Below the pieces are notes generated by a model, which saw only the letters and a program-made list of their open reading frames with translations, ran no database searches and was not told where the DNA came from. 64,000 nucleotides of DNA from the NCBI GenBank assembly GCA_010909165.1, contig MU008157.1:744001-808000 (forward strand), read 5' to 3'. The position numbers and the translations under genes were made by a program. The DNA comes from Anthoceros angustus (Eukaryota > Streptophyta > Anthocerotopsida > Anthocerotales > Anthocerotaceae). Below, piece after piece: positions 10,225-21,334 of the stretch. Numbering within the stretch: the first letter of the stretch is position 1; each line of letters starts with the position of its first letter.

Positions 10225-10877
10225 TGTGTAGGGTGACTAGAGGTGGGCTCAGTCCCGCCTCTCCCAGTCCCGACGTCCGGGACTCACTCAGGCCCAACGC
10301 CCCGGGACACTCTCAGTCCGAGCAACTTGAGGCTGTCTTAGGACCTACTACTTACTTACCTTAGCCATATTTTCCTTTTGTTGAAATAGGCTAGGATATT
10401 TGCTTGAAGGGTACATATATATTTGACCAACCAAACTAACACATTCCCATTTGTTTTCAGGTGTGCTTAGTTAGGGTTTGTTTCATTAACAACACCTAGG
10501 AGTTGACCTAGGTTGGCCGTAGAGAGGTACCCTAGAAGTGCTGCAGGTGAAGGACACCCATGATGACTCACACCAAGGGTGCTGAGGCTGTAGAAATCAT
10601 GGGCAAGCAAGGGACCAACTGCCAAGTGAATCTGAGCGTGGAGATTGAGATGGACGCTGGACAAAAAGGAGGAGGGCGCCCATTGTAGGTGTTGTTGAAG
10701 TCGTGCACGAGGCGCTGTAAGGAGAAAGAAGCATTGCAATTTCTGGGAATTTTGGTGTGTGGAATGTGTTGATGTTTTCCTTGGGATCGAACTTGGGAGG
10801 CGATCCAGCGTGTGGCGCGATTTCAGACGCCAGCCTCACAATCGTGTGAGGCCCGCTATTCAATGATCTTTGTTCAA
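10225..10877 (+). repeat. LTR-like block, copy 3
   Basis: Same block, with the end variant of copy 1 (GCCCGCTATTCAATGATC). It is preceded at about 10,070-10,212 by a copia-derived segment joined at GAGACA. Confidence 0.6.
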
Positions 10878-11321
10878 CAGCAGTGCGATTTTTTGGGAAC
10901 AAGAGAACTCTGTTTTGATGCGGGGCACAATTAGCGATCCATGGTGAGAAGGAGAACCTCAACGCTGCTAATGTGGTGACAGGCAGCCATCCTCGGGGCA
11001 GTCCCAAGCGCAACCACGGATAGTCCCAAGGGCAGCCATACTCGGGGCAGTCCCAAGGGCAGCCATACTGGACAGTCCCAAGTGCAGCCATACTCGGGGC
11101 AGTCCCAAGCGCAGCCCACCGATGGAGGTCCAGTACCAAGCATACTGGGACACCTTGACCTCGCACGACACTCAAGAGGTTTACTCCTACCTTACCTCTT
11201 GTTCGATGTGATGATTTTGTCATTTCCCATATAAGCAGTGCTCACACATCGAGAGATCGAGAAGTTAAGAACGAGGATATAACGAGCGAGATAAAACCTT
11301 CATTCCCTTAGAGACAGCGGA

Positions 11322-11976
11322 TGTGTAGGGTGACTAGAGGTGGGCTCAGTCCCGCCTCTCCCAGTCCCGACGTCCGGGACTCACTCAGGCCCAACGCCCC
11401 GGGACACTCTCAGTCCGAGCAACTTGAGGCTGTCTTAGGACCTACTACTTACTTACCTTAGCCATATTTTCCTTTTGTTGAAATAGGCTAGGATATTTGC
11501 TTGAAGGGTACATATATATTTGACCAACCAAACTAACACATTCCCATTTGTTTTCAGGTGTGCTTAGTTAGGGTTTGTTTCATTAACAACACCTAGGAGT
11601 TGACCTAGGTTGGCCGTAGAGAGGTACCCTAGAAGTGCTGCAGGTGAAGGACACCCATGATGACTCACACCAAGGGTGCTGAGGCTGTAGAAATCATGGG
11701 CAAGCAAGGGACCAACTGCCAAGTGAATCTGAGCGTGAGATTGAGATGGACGCTGGACAAAAAGGAGGAGGGCGCCCATTGTAGGTGTTGTTGAAGTCGT
11801 GAGAGCGCTGTAAGGAGAAAGAAGCATTGCAATTCTGGGAATTTTGGTGTGGAATGTGTTGATGTTTTCCTTGGGATCGAACTTGGGAGGGCGATCCGCA
11901 GCGTGTGGCGCGATTTCAGACCGCCAGCCTCACAATCGTGTGAGGCCCCACATATTCAACAAAGCAGCGTTGCTCA
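11322..11976 (+). repeat. LTR-like block, copy 4
   Basis: Same block with the copy 2 end variant. It is preceded at about 11,165-11,308 by the same copia-derived segment as copy 3. The tail unit after it runs into the longer copia remnant. Confidence 0.6.
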
Positions 11977-12274
11977 ATGCAAAGCGCGATTTTTTGGGAA
12001 CAAGAGAACTCGCTTTTGATGCGGGATCGTACAATTAGCATCCATGGTGAGAAGGAGAACCTCAACGCCGCTAATGTGGTGACAGGCAGCCATCCCCGGA
12101 CAAATTCCCCAAGCGCAACCACGGATAGTCCCAAGGGCAGCCATACTGGACAGTCCCAGTACCAAGCATACTCGGGACAAATTCTTTTTACCCATACTCC
12201 TGATGCCCCAAGCGCAGCCCAAAATGATACCCCAGCACAAGCATACTCGGGACACCTTGACCCCACGACACTCA

Positions 12275-12605
12275 AGAGGTTTACTCCTACCTTACCTCTG
12301 TTCGATGTGATGATTTTGTCTGCTTCCATATAAACAAATCACACATCGAGAGATAAGAGAAGTTAAGAACGAGGATATAACGAGCGAGATAAAACCTTCA
12401 TTCCCCCTTCTCGAGACATATGTCCTAACCGCAATGCCACAAGGAAACATTTGGTGCTCACACCGATCACATGATCTTTGAGTGTTTACACAGTGAGTAC
12501 AAAGTGCCACACTTCGATCCACGGGCAAACACAAGAGAACCTTTGGAGATCTTCCAAGAGTGATCCCCAAACCAGCAGTGGTAACCAGCATCATCCAACT
12601 GTCCT
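12275..12605 (-). pseudogene. Ty1/copia pre-integrase zinc domain remnant
   Basis: Read on the - strand this continues from the protease: LDDAGYHCWFGDHSWKI, KGSLVFARGSKCGTLYSL, then LWHCGLGHMS and CVICLYG. These match the GAG-pre-integrase region with the HxxxH/CxxC zinc site of copia integrase. Frame changes occur, and the copy stops where it meets the gypsy array. About 140 bases of the same stretch are embedded twice in the array (10,070-10,212 and 11,165-11,308). Confidence 0.75.
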
Positions 12606-12905
12606 GCGCTAATCATGCTCTTTGTCATAACTTTGGAACATGCCTAACGTCCTTCAGCATGAAGAAAGACCCGTTGTCAAACTTGAGCTGCACATCACCA
12701 ATGCCTGCGATCTGGCATGCGTAGTTATTTCCAAGCCTAACACATCCTTTCCTTGTAGCATCATTCATGCTAAACCACTCTCTATGAGGAGTAACATGGA
12801 AAGATGCACGAGAGTCAATTATCCAATTGCAGAATAAATGACTATCCACGGTATTAATTGCGACATTCAAGTAAGAAGAGATAAGGACATCTCCGTCCTC
12901 AACGA
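12606..12905 (-). pseudogene. Ty1/copia protease remnant
   Basis: The - strand encodes FCNWIIDSRASFHVTPHREWF, shown here in two parts because of its length: WIIDSRASFHVTPH, then REWF. This is the copia protease start, where DSGAS is usual; the Gly is Arg here. RLGNNYACQIAGIGDVQLKF and MLKDVRHVPKL follow, the typical continuation. The active-site change and nearby frame breaks mark it as dead. Confidence 0.85.
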
Positions 12906-13710
12906 GTTTAACTCTTCCAACGACATTGAAATCGCCTTCTTGTCGTCCTGCTTCTTCTTTTCCTTGGTCCTTTTGAACTTCTCGCACTCTCTTTTGAAGT
13001 GACCCCTTTTGTGACAATAGTGACACTCCACATTCTTATTCGACTACGAGATTTGCTACGAGAAAACACATCGGTTGCTTCCCCTTGCGTGGACCTCCCT
13101 CTCACTATGAGGGCCTTTGGAACCTTTGGAAGGTTCCATGTTTTTCTGTTCACCTCCTCGGTTAACGGGCTACCTTCTACATTTACAATGGTAAGACCAC
13201 TAGCGAGGCGAAAATTACTCGGCATGCGAAGGTGTCCCAACTCTCTGGTAATGTGACCAACAGAAACATAGCTCTCACGGAATGCAGCGTGATACCTTGA
13301 GATGAGAGGCTGGCTGAAAATGGTATTGAAATCATTCGATGATCGGACATCCTCGTCCCTTCCTTCATCTTCAAGTCCACATTTTCAACCAATACACCGA
13401 GAAGCCGCACTTTGCTTCTCATACAGTCACACACTTACGCATCCGTAACTCGTGGTCTTATCTTTCACATTGAAGTACCTTGTTTTTGACAATGTTAGCA
13501 TGATAGTAGATCTAGCAAGCTCATCCAGTCCACGCCACTCATCACGTGTCATACTATCGGTTTGGCGCCTAACAACTTTATGGGCTTGATCGCTTTTTAC
13601 GCACTAGAACATTATACACTTGTTCTTTCGAGCGGGAAGTTAGTACCATCTAACTTCTCGATATTGAACATAGCGTTTTCGATGATGAAGACATCATGAC
13701 TCAAAATCGA
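12906..13710 (-). pseudogene. Ty1/copia gag remnant with zinc knuckle
   Basis: On the - strand a gag starts near 13,690 with MFNIEKLDGTNF. It continues through a stretch ending LARSTIMLTLSKTRYF, and ends in a CCHC knuckle CHYCHKRGHFKREC (C-x2-C-x4-H-x4-C, about 12,985-13,030). Several frame shifts and stops are present. Gag would package element RNA. Confidence 0.8.
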
Positions 13711-14037
13711 TACGTATAAAACACTCGACCCTTGTTAGAAAAGTCAAAGAAGAAAACACCAGACGCCCGTGTATTTTGTCAGCGTTGATCTTCCAACGGA
13801 GTATTTCAATATTCGACACCTTTCTCGCCGCCTCGGCTGCTCGACCCGCGATTATTTCTGCCGGGTTCTTGGCGCCCGCCCGCCCCCATCGCGCCTCGCA
13901 ACGCTCGCGCCTGTGCTCACCTCACTGCGGCAACTCTCGCCGTTGCAGCCTGCACGGAGTCTCGCGGGTGGCTACAAGATGAGTGAGACACGCGCCTGGC
14001 GCACCGCCGCCCGCCGGCTCGCCCGCCACGCAGGCCA

Positions 14038-14068
<31 letters not shown>

Positions 14069-14320
14069 ACGCTGCCGCGGCCATGGGCGCCAGCCAAGGC
14101 CGCCGACATCCAAGACGGCCTGCGGCCCGCGCCCGCGCCCGCGCCCGCGGCCGCGGCGAACGCGCTGCCGCGATCGCCCGCCCGCCACGCCTCGGCCTCG
14201 CCGCGCTGCGGCGTTCGCGCGAGGCGATATGGATCACCTGCAATTCAGCCGCGCCGATACTGCGAAAATTCTAGCATCACAACACAACTGTACCAAAGCT
14301 CGATACTGGGCTTGAAGGAT
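13711..14320. other. GC-rich island with GCGCCC/GCCCGC runs
   Basis: Roughly 13,840-14,240 is extremely GC-rich and CpG-rich, with hexamer runs of GCCCGC at about 14,038-14,070 and 14,126-14,155. All six frames are open by composition alone, giving Arg-Ala or Pro-Ala repeats, so no gene is called. It sits where the leader of the - strand copia element would lie. GCTCGATACTGG near 14,296 is a poor match to a - strand initiator-Met primer site. Confidence 0.5.
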
Positions 14321-14404
14321 CGTGGTGGCCGCACATGATGGTGGAAAGAGGAGAAAAGAGGAGGAGGCAAGTGTAACTCTCTCCCCTTGAGATGAGGCTC
14401 TGAG

Positions 14405-14420
14405 GGTATTTATACCCTCC
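14405..14420 (-). promoter_or_regulatory. Possible - strand TATA box of the copia LTR
   Basis: GGGTATTTATACCC reads GGGTATAAATACCC on the - strand, a TATAAATA motif oriented towards the copia gag. It would be the promoter if 14.3-14.6 kb is the remains of the 5' LTR. No matching second LTR was found in the window. Confidence 0.35.
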
Positions 14421-14479
14421 AACAGAGCTCCCTAGGAAGCTCCACAAGAAGCCACTAGAAAGGAGCACAAGAAGCTTCC

Positions 14480-16110
14480 TAGCGATTAGCTTCAGCTAAA
14501 CTAATGATACTTAAGTGACACCTAACTTAGACTAAGTGTATTAGTCTAAGTACATTGGGCTTTAATACCCTTACATCCTTGGCCTGATGTCAGCCTCCAA
14601 GTCCTCCCCCACCCCCTGTTGACGTCTGGTCGCCCACCTTCGCCTTACTTGTGCACGGTCAAGGGTGACCCTGCTTGGAATGGCCCTTGTTCGGATCCTA
14701 TACCGAGGGCTTGTATTTCGCATCACCCATGCAACATGCTCAGCCGAAGCTCAATCCTTGAAACAAGTTTGAGGAAATTGAACGAAGCAAGTATAAAAAT
14801 CAGTCCCAGCTAGGGAGGTATCACAGAGTGTACCACTTAAGGGCTAAGTTGTTATGCGCAGTTCCACCTAGGTTGCTAGTGTAACTAGCCTAGCCAAGAA
14901 CATGCACCTGGCTTATCAATCAAAACATGCAAACACATTTAGAAAATAGGTCAGAAAATCGATCCGTGGTGTATCCCTGCTCATTCTCTGCTACAGACCT
15001 GAACAAATGCTGCTGTCCAAAAGAGCCTCAACCCTTTTGCTGCAAAAGGAGGGGTGTTGGTTGCAACCAGCCTACATTCCTCAATTGAAATGTAAATAAG
15101 CAAACCCTCAAAGGCAATCAGTCCCTGGAAACGGCTCTAAATTGATCACAAAGCATACTAATAGACTTGTCTTGCCGAGGTGAACATTTTGGTATGCAAA
15201 TCATAGGCAACCGACTTATATCGCGGGCACTATATGCTCTAGAAGGCTAGAGTTGCCCCAAAAATTATTTGGAACACGATAATTTTTGAAGGGGGGGAAT
15301 ATAGTAACCCCCTTCGGTCGCCACAGCACCCCCTTGTCACGAAGAACACCTTACCTAGAACAGCATATGTGCCCTACTTTGATAATGCACACACCCTTTA
15401 CGAGGTCATACCAAAGGATAAAAGACGCACTTTCAAGTGAACACCCTAGGCTGAACCTGATGGGTGTGGGCCCGTCTGCGCTTTTGTAGAATGTTTAGAG
15501 GGCTGCCATTTTTATATGTTTATTACAAGAAAACTTTTACTTTGAGTGGTGGAACACAATGAAAACAATCTGTACTAGAGAGTCTCATTTTAATCGTCGT
15601 AAGAACATTGCAACAAACATATACGCTAAAGGAGGGAGTGGTCATCGGCATCGACAATAGTCATTGAAGAGTGCGGCTGGCGACTCATCCATGCCTTGCA
15701 GACGAGTCAAGAACCACGCCATATTCGGATGCGGTCCATATCGTCGCCTCAAAGTTATCGTTCTCCTCCATTGCTTGCTCGTCTTCAATAGTATCATTCT
15801 GGGCCCACCATCTAACGGTGTGGGCGCCACCACTAGGGTTTTTGACCCTCATCCAAAAGGTCGCCGGTCGTAGTCTTCAACCTTCCGCACTCAATGCAAC
15901 CACTTGGGCTTTAAGGCAATGCGGTCCTTAAAATGAACAAAGTTAGTTGCCCATGCGCCCATGCAAGCATCCTTAAAATCAACAAAGTTGAGTTATTAAA
16001 AGATATGGGTTTTGAACCCTACCTATTCATTACTAAACCTTTTCCCAAACACTAGACCAACAATCCCAAGTTACAAACTTATTGAACCACTACATATTCA
16101 TTTTCTTAAA
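14480..16110. other. Non-coding stretch, no gene recognised
   Basis: The composition is average to AT-rich, frames are short, and no conserved motif was found. 15,278-15,300 shares a 23-base string (one mismatch) with the reverse complement of 54,326-54,348, suggesting an old dispersed repeat. GCGCCCATGCAAGCATCCT near 15,955 recurs near 16,826. Confidence 0.5.
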
Positions 16111-16119
16111 GAAATTTAT

Positions 16120-16905
16120 GAGGAGGCGTGCCTCACGGCGCCCATGGTAGGTGGTGTGTTAGGAGGCGCCCACCGGCGCCATGGGCAAGGCATGGCGTGT
16201 TGGTGGGAGGCGCCGGCCGCGCCCATGGGCAAGGCATGGCGTGTTGGTGGGAGGCGCCGGCCGTGGCGCCCATGGGCGGTGTGTTAGGGGAGGCGCCGGC
16301 GCCCATGGGCGGTGTGCTAGGAGGCGCCCGGCCGCCCATGGGCGGCGTGTTGGTGGGAGGCGCCGGCCGGCCGGGCGCCCATGGGCAGTAGGGGCGCCCG
16401 GCCGGCCGGCGCCCATGAGTGTGGCATGCCTGGGGAGGTCACCGCCGGCCGGGCGCCCGCCTCTGCGCCGCATCACCGATGGTGGCGTGTGGAGGAGGGC
16501 GGCCGCGGGCGGTACCTAGCTCACCCGAGGGTGGGCAACGGTGGTGCGCGTGAGGCGCCCGGCCGGCCGGCCGGCGCCCTCCACGCGCCACCCATCGGTG
16601 GGCCTCGTATGGGTGGCGGAGGGAGGGCGTGACGACGGCCTCCTCCACACGCCACCCATCGGTGGGCCCTCTTACTGGTGGTGCACGAGGCGGCGGCGGC
16701 GGCGCCATCCTCCGCCCACATCACCTGGAACCCCGACGGTGGTGCGCGTGAGGCGCCCGGCCGCCTCCCTCCACACGCCACCAGAGCATCTGGTGGTGGT
16801 GCGCGAGGGAGGCGCCGGCCGGGCGCCCATGCAAGCATCCTGCACCACCACTATGCCCGACGGTGGAGGCTGAACGAGGGCGCCCGCCGGCCGGCCGGCG
16901 CCCCG
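16120..16905. repeat. GC-rich palindromic minisatellite
   Basis: Imperfect units of about 30-45 bases built from GGCGCC, GCCCATGGGC and CCGGCCGG, for example GGCGCCCATGGGCGGTGTG. From about 16,440 the repeat is longer and looser, with CACGCCACCCATCGGTGGG. All six frames are open because of composition. The giant LTR starts exactly at its right edge (16,906). No coding function is proposed. Confidence 0.75.
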
Positions 16906-17145
16906 TGACCACATGGGTCTCGCACCCCCCCTGAAAGGAGTGTTTTTTGTTTTGTGGTTAAGTTGTGAGAATCGTGTGGAGTTGGGATGTGAAGTAGGTT
17001 AGGAAATAAGAAAAGTCTACTAGAGCCTAGTAGGAGGAAGAGAGTCTAGTCACGATCACAGGCCAGGAACCTTGGAGGTTACGCTGCCTTGATTGCTAGG
17101 GCCGATGCTGCGGGACTGTTGCTATGACGACAACCGACGGGAACT

Positions 17146-17162
17146 GTTGCTATGGTAGCAAC
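17146..17162. promoter_or_regulatory. GTTGCTA hairpin near the LTR 5' end
   Basis: Perfect inverted repeat GTTGCTA-TGG-TAGCAAC, about 240 bases from the LTR start. It is conserved in the other LTRs (near 30,174, 43,252 and 44,938), although the sequence just upstream is scrambled by indels. A different palindrome of the same core lies near the LTR 3' end. Confidence 0.55.
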
Positions 17163-18186
17163 CAAGTCGGAGTTATTTTCCGATAAATCGGAAAACCTAA
17201 TTGAGCGAAATCATTGGAAATACCCGAGCAGGAAATGTATGAAGTGATTTCCAGGGGTAAGGGAAGGACAAGGAATATTTACAGCGGCGGGCCAGGCGCG
17301 CCACCTCAAGCTCGGGCGTGGACGGAGGCGGGAGAAGCAGTGGCGTCGCAGTGTCCTGGCCAGCAGCGCACTCAAGAGGCCGAATCGGGTGGAATGGCAG
17401 TCCGGGCGGATCACAGCGGTATGGCCTGAGGCCGGAGTCTTGGACGCGGCATTTAAGTCTGAGCGTGGGAGGAGCCAGGCGGCGGAGCAGACGTGGAGGA
17501 GCTCAGGGGCGCGTGGCGGAAGCAATCAGGAAAGCAGTGGGACCACGGTAAAATCATCACAGGGGAATAATCGGGCGGCGGCTGGAAGGTGAACAGCTCG
17601 GGTCGTGATCTTGGGCGGGAAGAGTAGGAGCGGGCAAGTGAGGGGCCGAGGGGCCGAGGAAGGAAGGAGGAGCGTGCACGAGGTAGGGTGCGACTGGTGG
17701 CACGCACCTAAGGGAGCGGATTAAGGGCGGAGGCGGGGCCGGGAGGTCACCGCTCAACCACGGCTGAGTTTTCTCCCACCTCACATATTTGAGGCCGGAA
17801 GGCGATGGTGAGCAGGCGGGGCGGCGGCATGTTGGGGGTGAGGGTGGAGTAGGGTTCCAATTCGATGTCAGACGGGGCTTTCGTCGTGTGGGTGGTGCGC
17901 GCTTTCCAGTCGTGGAGACACGGAGATACCGGGCCGAGGGGCAAGGCCGGGCGGTAATGATGTAGGAGGGAGGTTGGTGCGGTCGGAGAAAAATCGATTG
18001 GGCACTCCCACATCGTGAGTGAGGAGGCGGCGGTTACCCCTAGGATCCTTGATCAGCCGAGGTTAAGAAGGAAATTTCGAGTGAGGAGTCGAGGAAAGGC
18101 GACACCGAGGAAGGCTTGGAATCTTGAATGGCGGTGTAGCCGGACACTTTCTGTAAACTCTAGGCTCGCGTCACGGGACAAGGAGC

Positions 18187-20303
18187 ATGGGACCTAAGAA
18201 GAACACTCGGTGGCCATTGAGGCCATTACCACTTGTCAATGGCCCAACATGGGGCACTGGAGAGTGAAGGCGGGTTCTTTGGTGGCTAAGCATCACTTGT
18301 CCTTCATGGACAAAAAGTGGTGCTACAATAGCCGTTGGTTGGGAATGTGCAGGCACATGAGGGAGAAGGCCACGGGAAGGCAACACGAGAACCAACCCCG
18401 CACTGGAATATTCGATTGTTCCAGTCTCTATGAGAGGCTGAAGAGGAATGTGGTGGAATAATCATTGATCCTTTCGTGAAGCCATCTCCCAAAAGTCGCA
18501 GGAGGCTGGCGCCATTGCTCCCACATTGTCTAGGGTGGAGAATGGTGGGTCACCAACAAGTTAGACCAAGTGGCGGATTAGCCAAGTGGATCCTGCTCTC
18601 ACTCACTAAGAAGCTAGAGCACATTCGACCATTTTCTTGTCTTTCTCTATGAGGTGGTGAGAGGGTCCAAGATAGATTGGGCTAGGATGTTCTATGACAC
18701 AAGATGCGTGGAGAGGGACCACTTGACCCTACCATCACCCAGCCCCTCGGCTCTATCTCCTTCTTAATCCACGTTTTGACCATGCCAAGTTCTTTGGAGG
18801 GATAGAGATGGTCTCACCTTCCATGCGGAGGCCGGTGTTTGAAAGAAGGAAGCCCAAAGAGGAGTCGAGGAAGAGGCCATCTCCGGTGGCACTGGGAGTG
18901 AAGATGAGAAGTCCAAGTGTCCATGAAGAGGAATGTGGCGCTTGCTAAGGCATCATGTTGCTAACAAAACAGCAGTTGCTAAGACTAGCAGGCACCAAGA
19001 GGTCGGGTGAGCAACGGGGACTCCAACCACTCCTAGAGCCACAAGAGCACTGAACTCACAGGGTGACGGGACAAAGGAAAGGCAGCAGCACCAGTTCGAG
19101 AGCCCGTGGCCGGAAACAGAGGAGGAATCGGCCCAACCTTGGGCACGGCCGGTGACGAGAAAGTCACTACTGCTCAAGGGGTGACCCTCAAGTATACCCC
19201 AAGTGGTCGGGGAGAGTCATTCGCCCAGATAGGAAGGAGGGAACCCATCCCCGGTGGGTTTGGGGCCTAACATCACCCTAAGAGTTGGTCTCATATGGCA
19301 CGCACTAGGTGAGATGGAGGACCGATAGCTCGTCCTCTCTTTGTTAGGTTTCTGGTGCAGGGGAACAACAGGGGAGCGGTAAAGCTCCAGGAATGAAGCA
19401 GAGAAGGAGGTCTTGGAGGGACGCCTAGGTAGCATGGAAGCGGAATTAAGGAAGGTCCGAGAAGAGTTGCGGCGGAAGACCAAGGATCGGAAACCCTCAT
19501 GGTTCAGCTCTCGGACGCACAAAGCACCATAGGAGCCGAATGTCATCTCGGATGCAAGTTCAGTGGAAACGCGGATGCCTATAAGAAGGAGAGGGACGAG
19601 GCAAGGAAAGGTTGGAAAGAGGCCAAGAGGGCCGGGATTGCAAGGAGAGCCACCGTGGAAGATGCGGAGCCTCCATGGAAGAATCTGTCGAGTTAGCATG
19701 AGGAGGTTGCTAAGCAAGCAAGCCAAGCCGCTAAGGAAACACAACTCGGACCTGTTGCTAGCAACAGCTCCAAGACCAGAGCTACAACAAGGAAGAAGGG
19801 GCAAGAAGACCGGAGGAGGACAAGCAGGCCGGGAGGCGGGTAAGCACCGCCTAAGAAGTCTAACTTCCCAATGGTGCATTAGATTGAGGGATGCTTATCA
19901 AGATAACCATGTGCCCGGATTCTCCTTGGTGGAGAGAAGATTGTCTCCGAAAGTTTATGTTGTTGTGGGCACAGGGGGACATGGAGGTACTTGATCCATG
20001 CCTTGGACCGGATCCTACCTATGGGTTGGATTCTTAAGGAGGAAACTCACCGACCCATCCAGGATTCAAGAGCTCACCGAGGAGGAGTACTGGCTATGCG
20101 GCGAGCACAAGAGAGAGAGGAGTCCACGAGGAGGTAGAGATTTTATGGGAGAGATTGCCCAACCAGCCAAGAGGAGGAGAGCAAGAGGAGAACATGGGGC
20201 TAGGCGGCCTAGGAGGCCCAGGAGAGGTAATAGGGGTGGACAAATAGCTAAAGGCCCATGTGTTATAGATGTAAATCTTATCCTCTCTCATAGTGGGAAT
20301 TGA
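18187..20303 (+). pseudogene. LTR-resident reading frame, MGPKKN protein (copy in LTR1)
   Basis: ATGGGACCTAAGAAGAAC opens at 18,187, upstream of the primer site and so inside the LTR. Pieces in several frames give HHLSFMDKKWCYNSRWL, then an acidic-basic region. Repeated VAK/VAN encoded by GTTGCTAA follows, and a coiled-coil-like stretch with MEAELRKVREEL and KERDEARKGWKEAKRA. The end is a basic tail and a stop at 20,301. I recognise no domain. Conservation of the same order in all LTR copies suggests it once coded for protein. Stops and indels now break it. Confidence 0.5.
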
Positions 20304-21204
20304 TAGATAGGCCTCTAGGATTGGTAGGCTAAGAAGATTGGTATTTTTGGCAAGCCAAGCCGCTTTTGTGGGTGATCTTGGGTATAAGAGGCCCTCTTGA
20401 TGAAATGTAAGCAATGTTGGCCTAAGTCTTGGTGTTTGGGGAGCACGGGGTTTGGGAGTACCAGATCCAAAGGTCGTAAGTCTAGAACCGCTCTCAGAGA
20501 AGCCAAGAAGACTACCAAGTTGCCCGGATCTGTGGCCGATCCGCAAGGGTGGTGGAAAGCAAGGGAGCCTTGAGGTCTCCTTGGAGGAGTTTCAAGGTCA
20601 AGAGGAAGGGGTTGTGAAGCCGGGAGGCTGTCCACTCTTCCTCATTCCCTTCAGCTTGTCTAGTACTCACCTTGTGTTTGAGTTTTCGGTGTGTTGGAGG
20701 TTGAAGATCCGTGAGTGGATGAATAAGAGAGAGAGAGAGAGAGGAGTAAGAAGGAGAGGGACGAGGCAAGGAAAGGTTGGAAAGAGAGGAGTAAGAAGGG
20801 TGGGAGAAAATCGTAAGTGATGTTTGTGTTGAAGAAGAGAGCTGGAAGGTGAGTGGGTTGAAGATCCGTGAGTGGATGAGATGGAATGATTGGGGGGATG
20901 ACAAGTATTTTGAGAGTTGGTGAAGGGGTTGTAAGGTGGATGAGAACCTTTGAGGCTGGAGAGGGAGAGGAAGTGGAGATTGAATGGGCGGTGAGGTGTG
21001 AGAACAAGGAGAGTTGAAGAGAGTTGGGAAACTTGGAGTGTGGAGGCTGAGAGGCACCTCAAGGTGTGAGAACAAGGAGAGTTGAAGAGAGCTGGAAGGT
21101 GAGCTGAGGCGGAGGAGGAGAGCAAGAGGAGGAGAGCAAGAGGAGGAGAGCAAGAGGAGGAAGAGTTATGGGCGTAATCCGATTGGTGGATCTAACTTTG
21201 TGGA

Positions 21205-21272
21205 TGAGTAAGAGAGAGAGAGAGAGGGGAGATCAGCCTTATCCACTTGGATCCCACCCACCCACTATTAAT
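21205..21272 (+). promoter_or_regulatory. LTR1 core promoter: GA tract and TATA-like box
   Basis: A run of GAGAGAGAGA (about 21,207-21,222) is followed some 45 bases later by CTATTAATAGCC. The pair recurs near the 3' end of the other LTRs (36,605-36,670; 52,679-52,735; 53,281-53,350). The position, about 290 bases before the LTR end, fits a U3 promoter with a short R-U5. Confidence 0.5.
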
Positions 21273-21313
21273 AGCCGACTGATCCCAAGGTGGACCCCCT
21301 GCTGAAATAGAGG

Positions 21314-21334
21314 CGGTTGCTAAGTTAGCAACCG
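21314..21334. promoter_or_regulatory. GTTGCTAA palindrome near the LTR 3' end
   Basis: Two perfect 10-bp arms, CGGTTGCTAA and TTAGCAACCG, around one G. It lies downstream of the TATA box, so it would be in the transcript as a hairpin. Related copies are near 36,713, 51,664, 52,779 and 53,391, some with damaged arms. Confidence 0.55.

Larger units (their letters stand above)
7799..12270 (+). repeat. Tandem array of element 3' ends (tail plus LTR-like block), about 1.0-1.1 kb units
   Basis: Units begin at GGGAACAAGAGAACTC at 7,799, 8,815, about 9,799, 10,896 and 11,997. Each runs: end of the coding region, Gly-Gln-Ser tail, LTR-like block, then directly back to GGGAACAAGAG, with all gag-pol missing. 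The same string occurs in the coding region after the PHD finger (6,651), so each join falls at that shared sequence. Units three to five also carry about 140 bases of the neighbouring copia element before the LTR-like block. The array is either a recombination or template-switch product or an assembly error. Confidence 0.8.

Noticed and set aside
13769-14338. 189-codon Ala/Arg-rich frame as a gene
   Set aside because: GC-driven low complexity, with equally long frames on the other strand and no homology recognised.
16128-16914. Overlapping open frames on both strands in the GC-rich minisatellite
   Set aside because: All six frames are open because stops are rare in this composition; the repeat period and unit changes show no codon structure.
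20094-21153. Long Ser/Pro/Leu-rich open frames on the - strand (also at 50-53.3 kb)
   Set aside because: They mirror the GA-rich 3' part of the LTRs, recur with every LTR copy in varying frames, and have no domain or start context; composition explains them.
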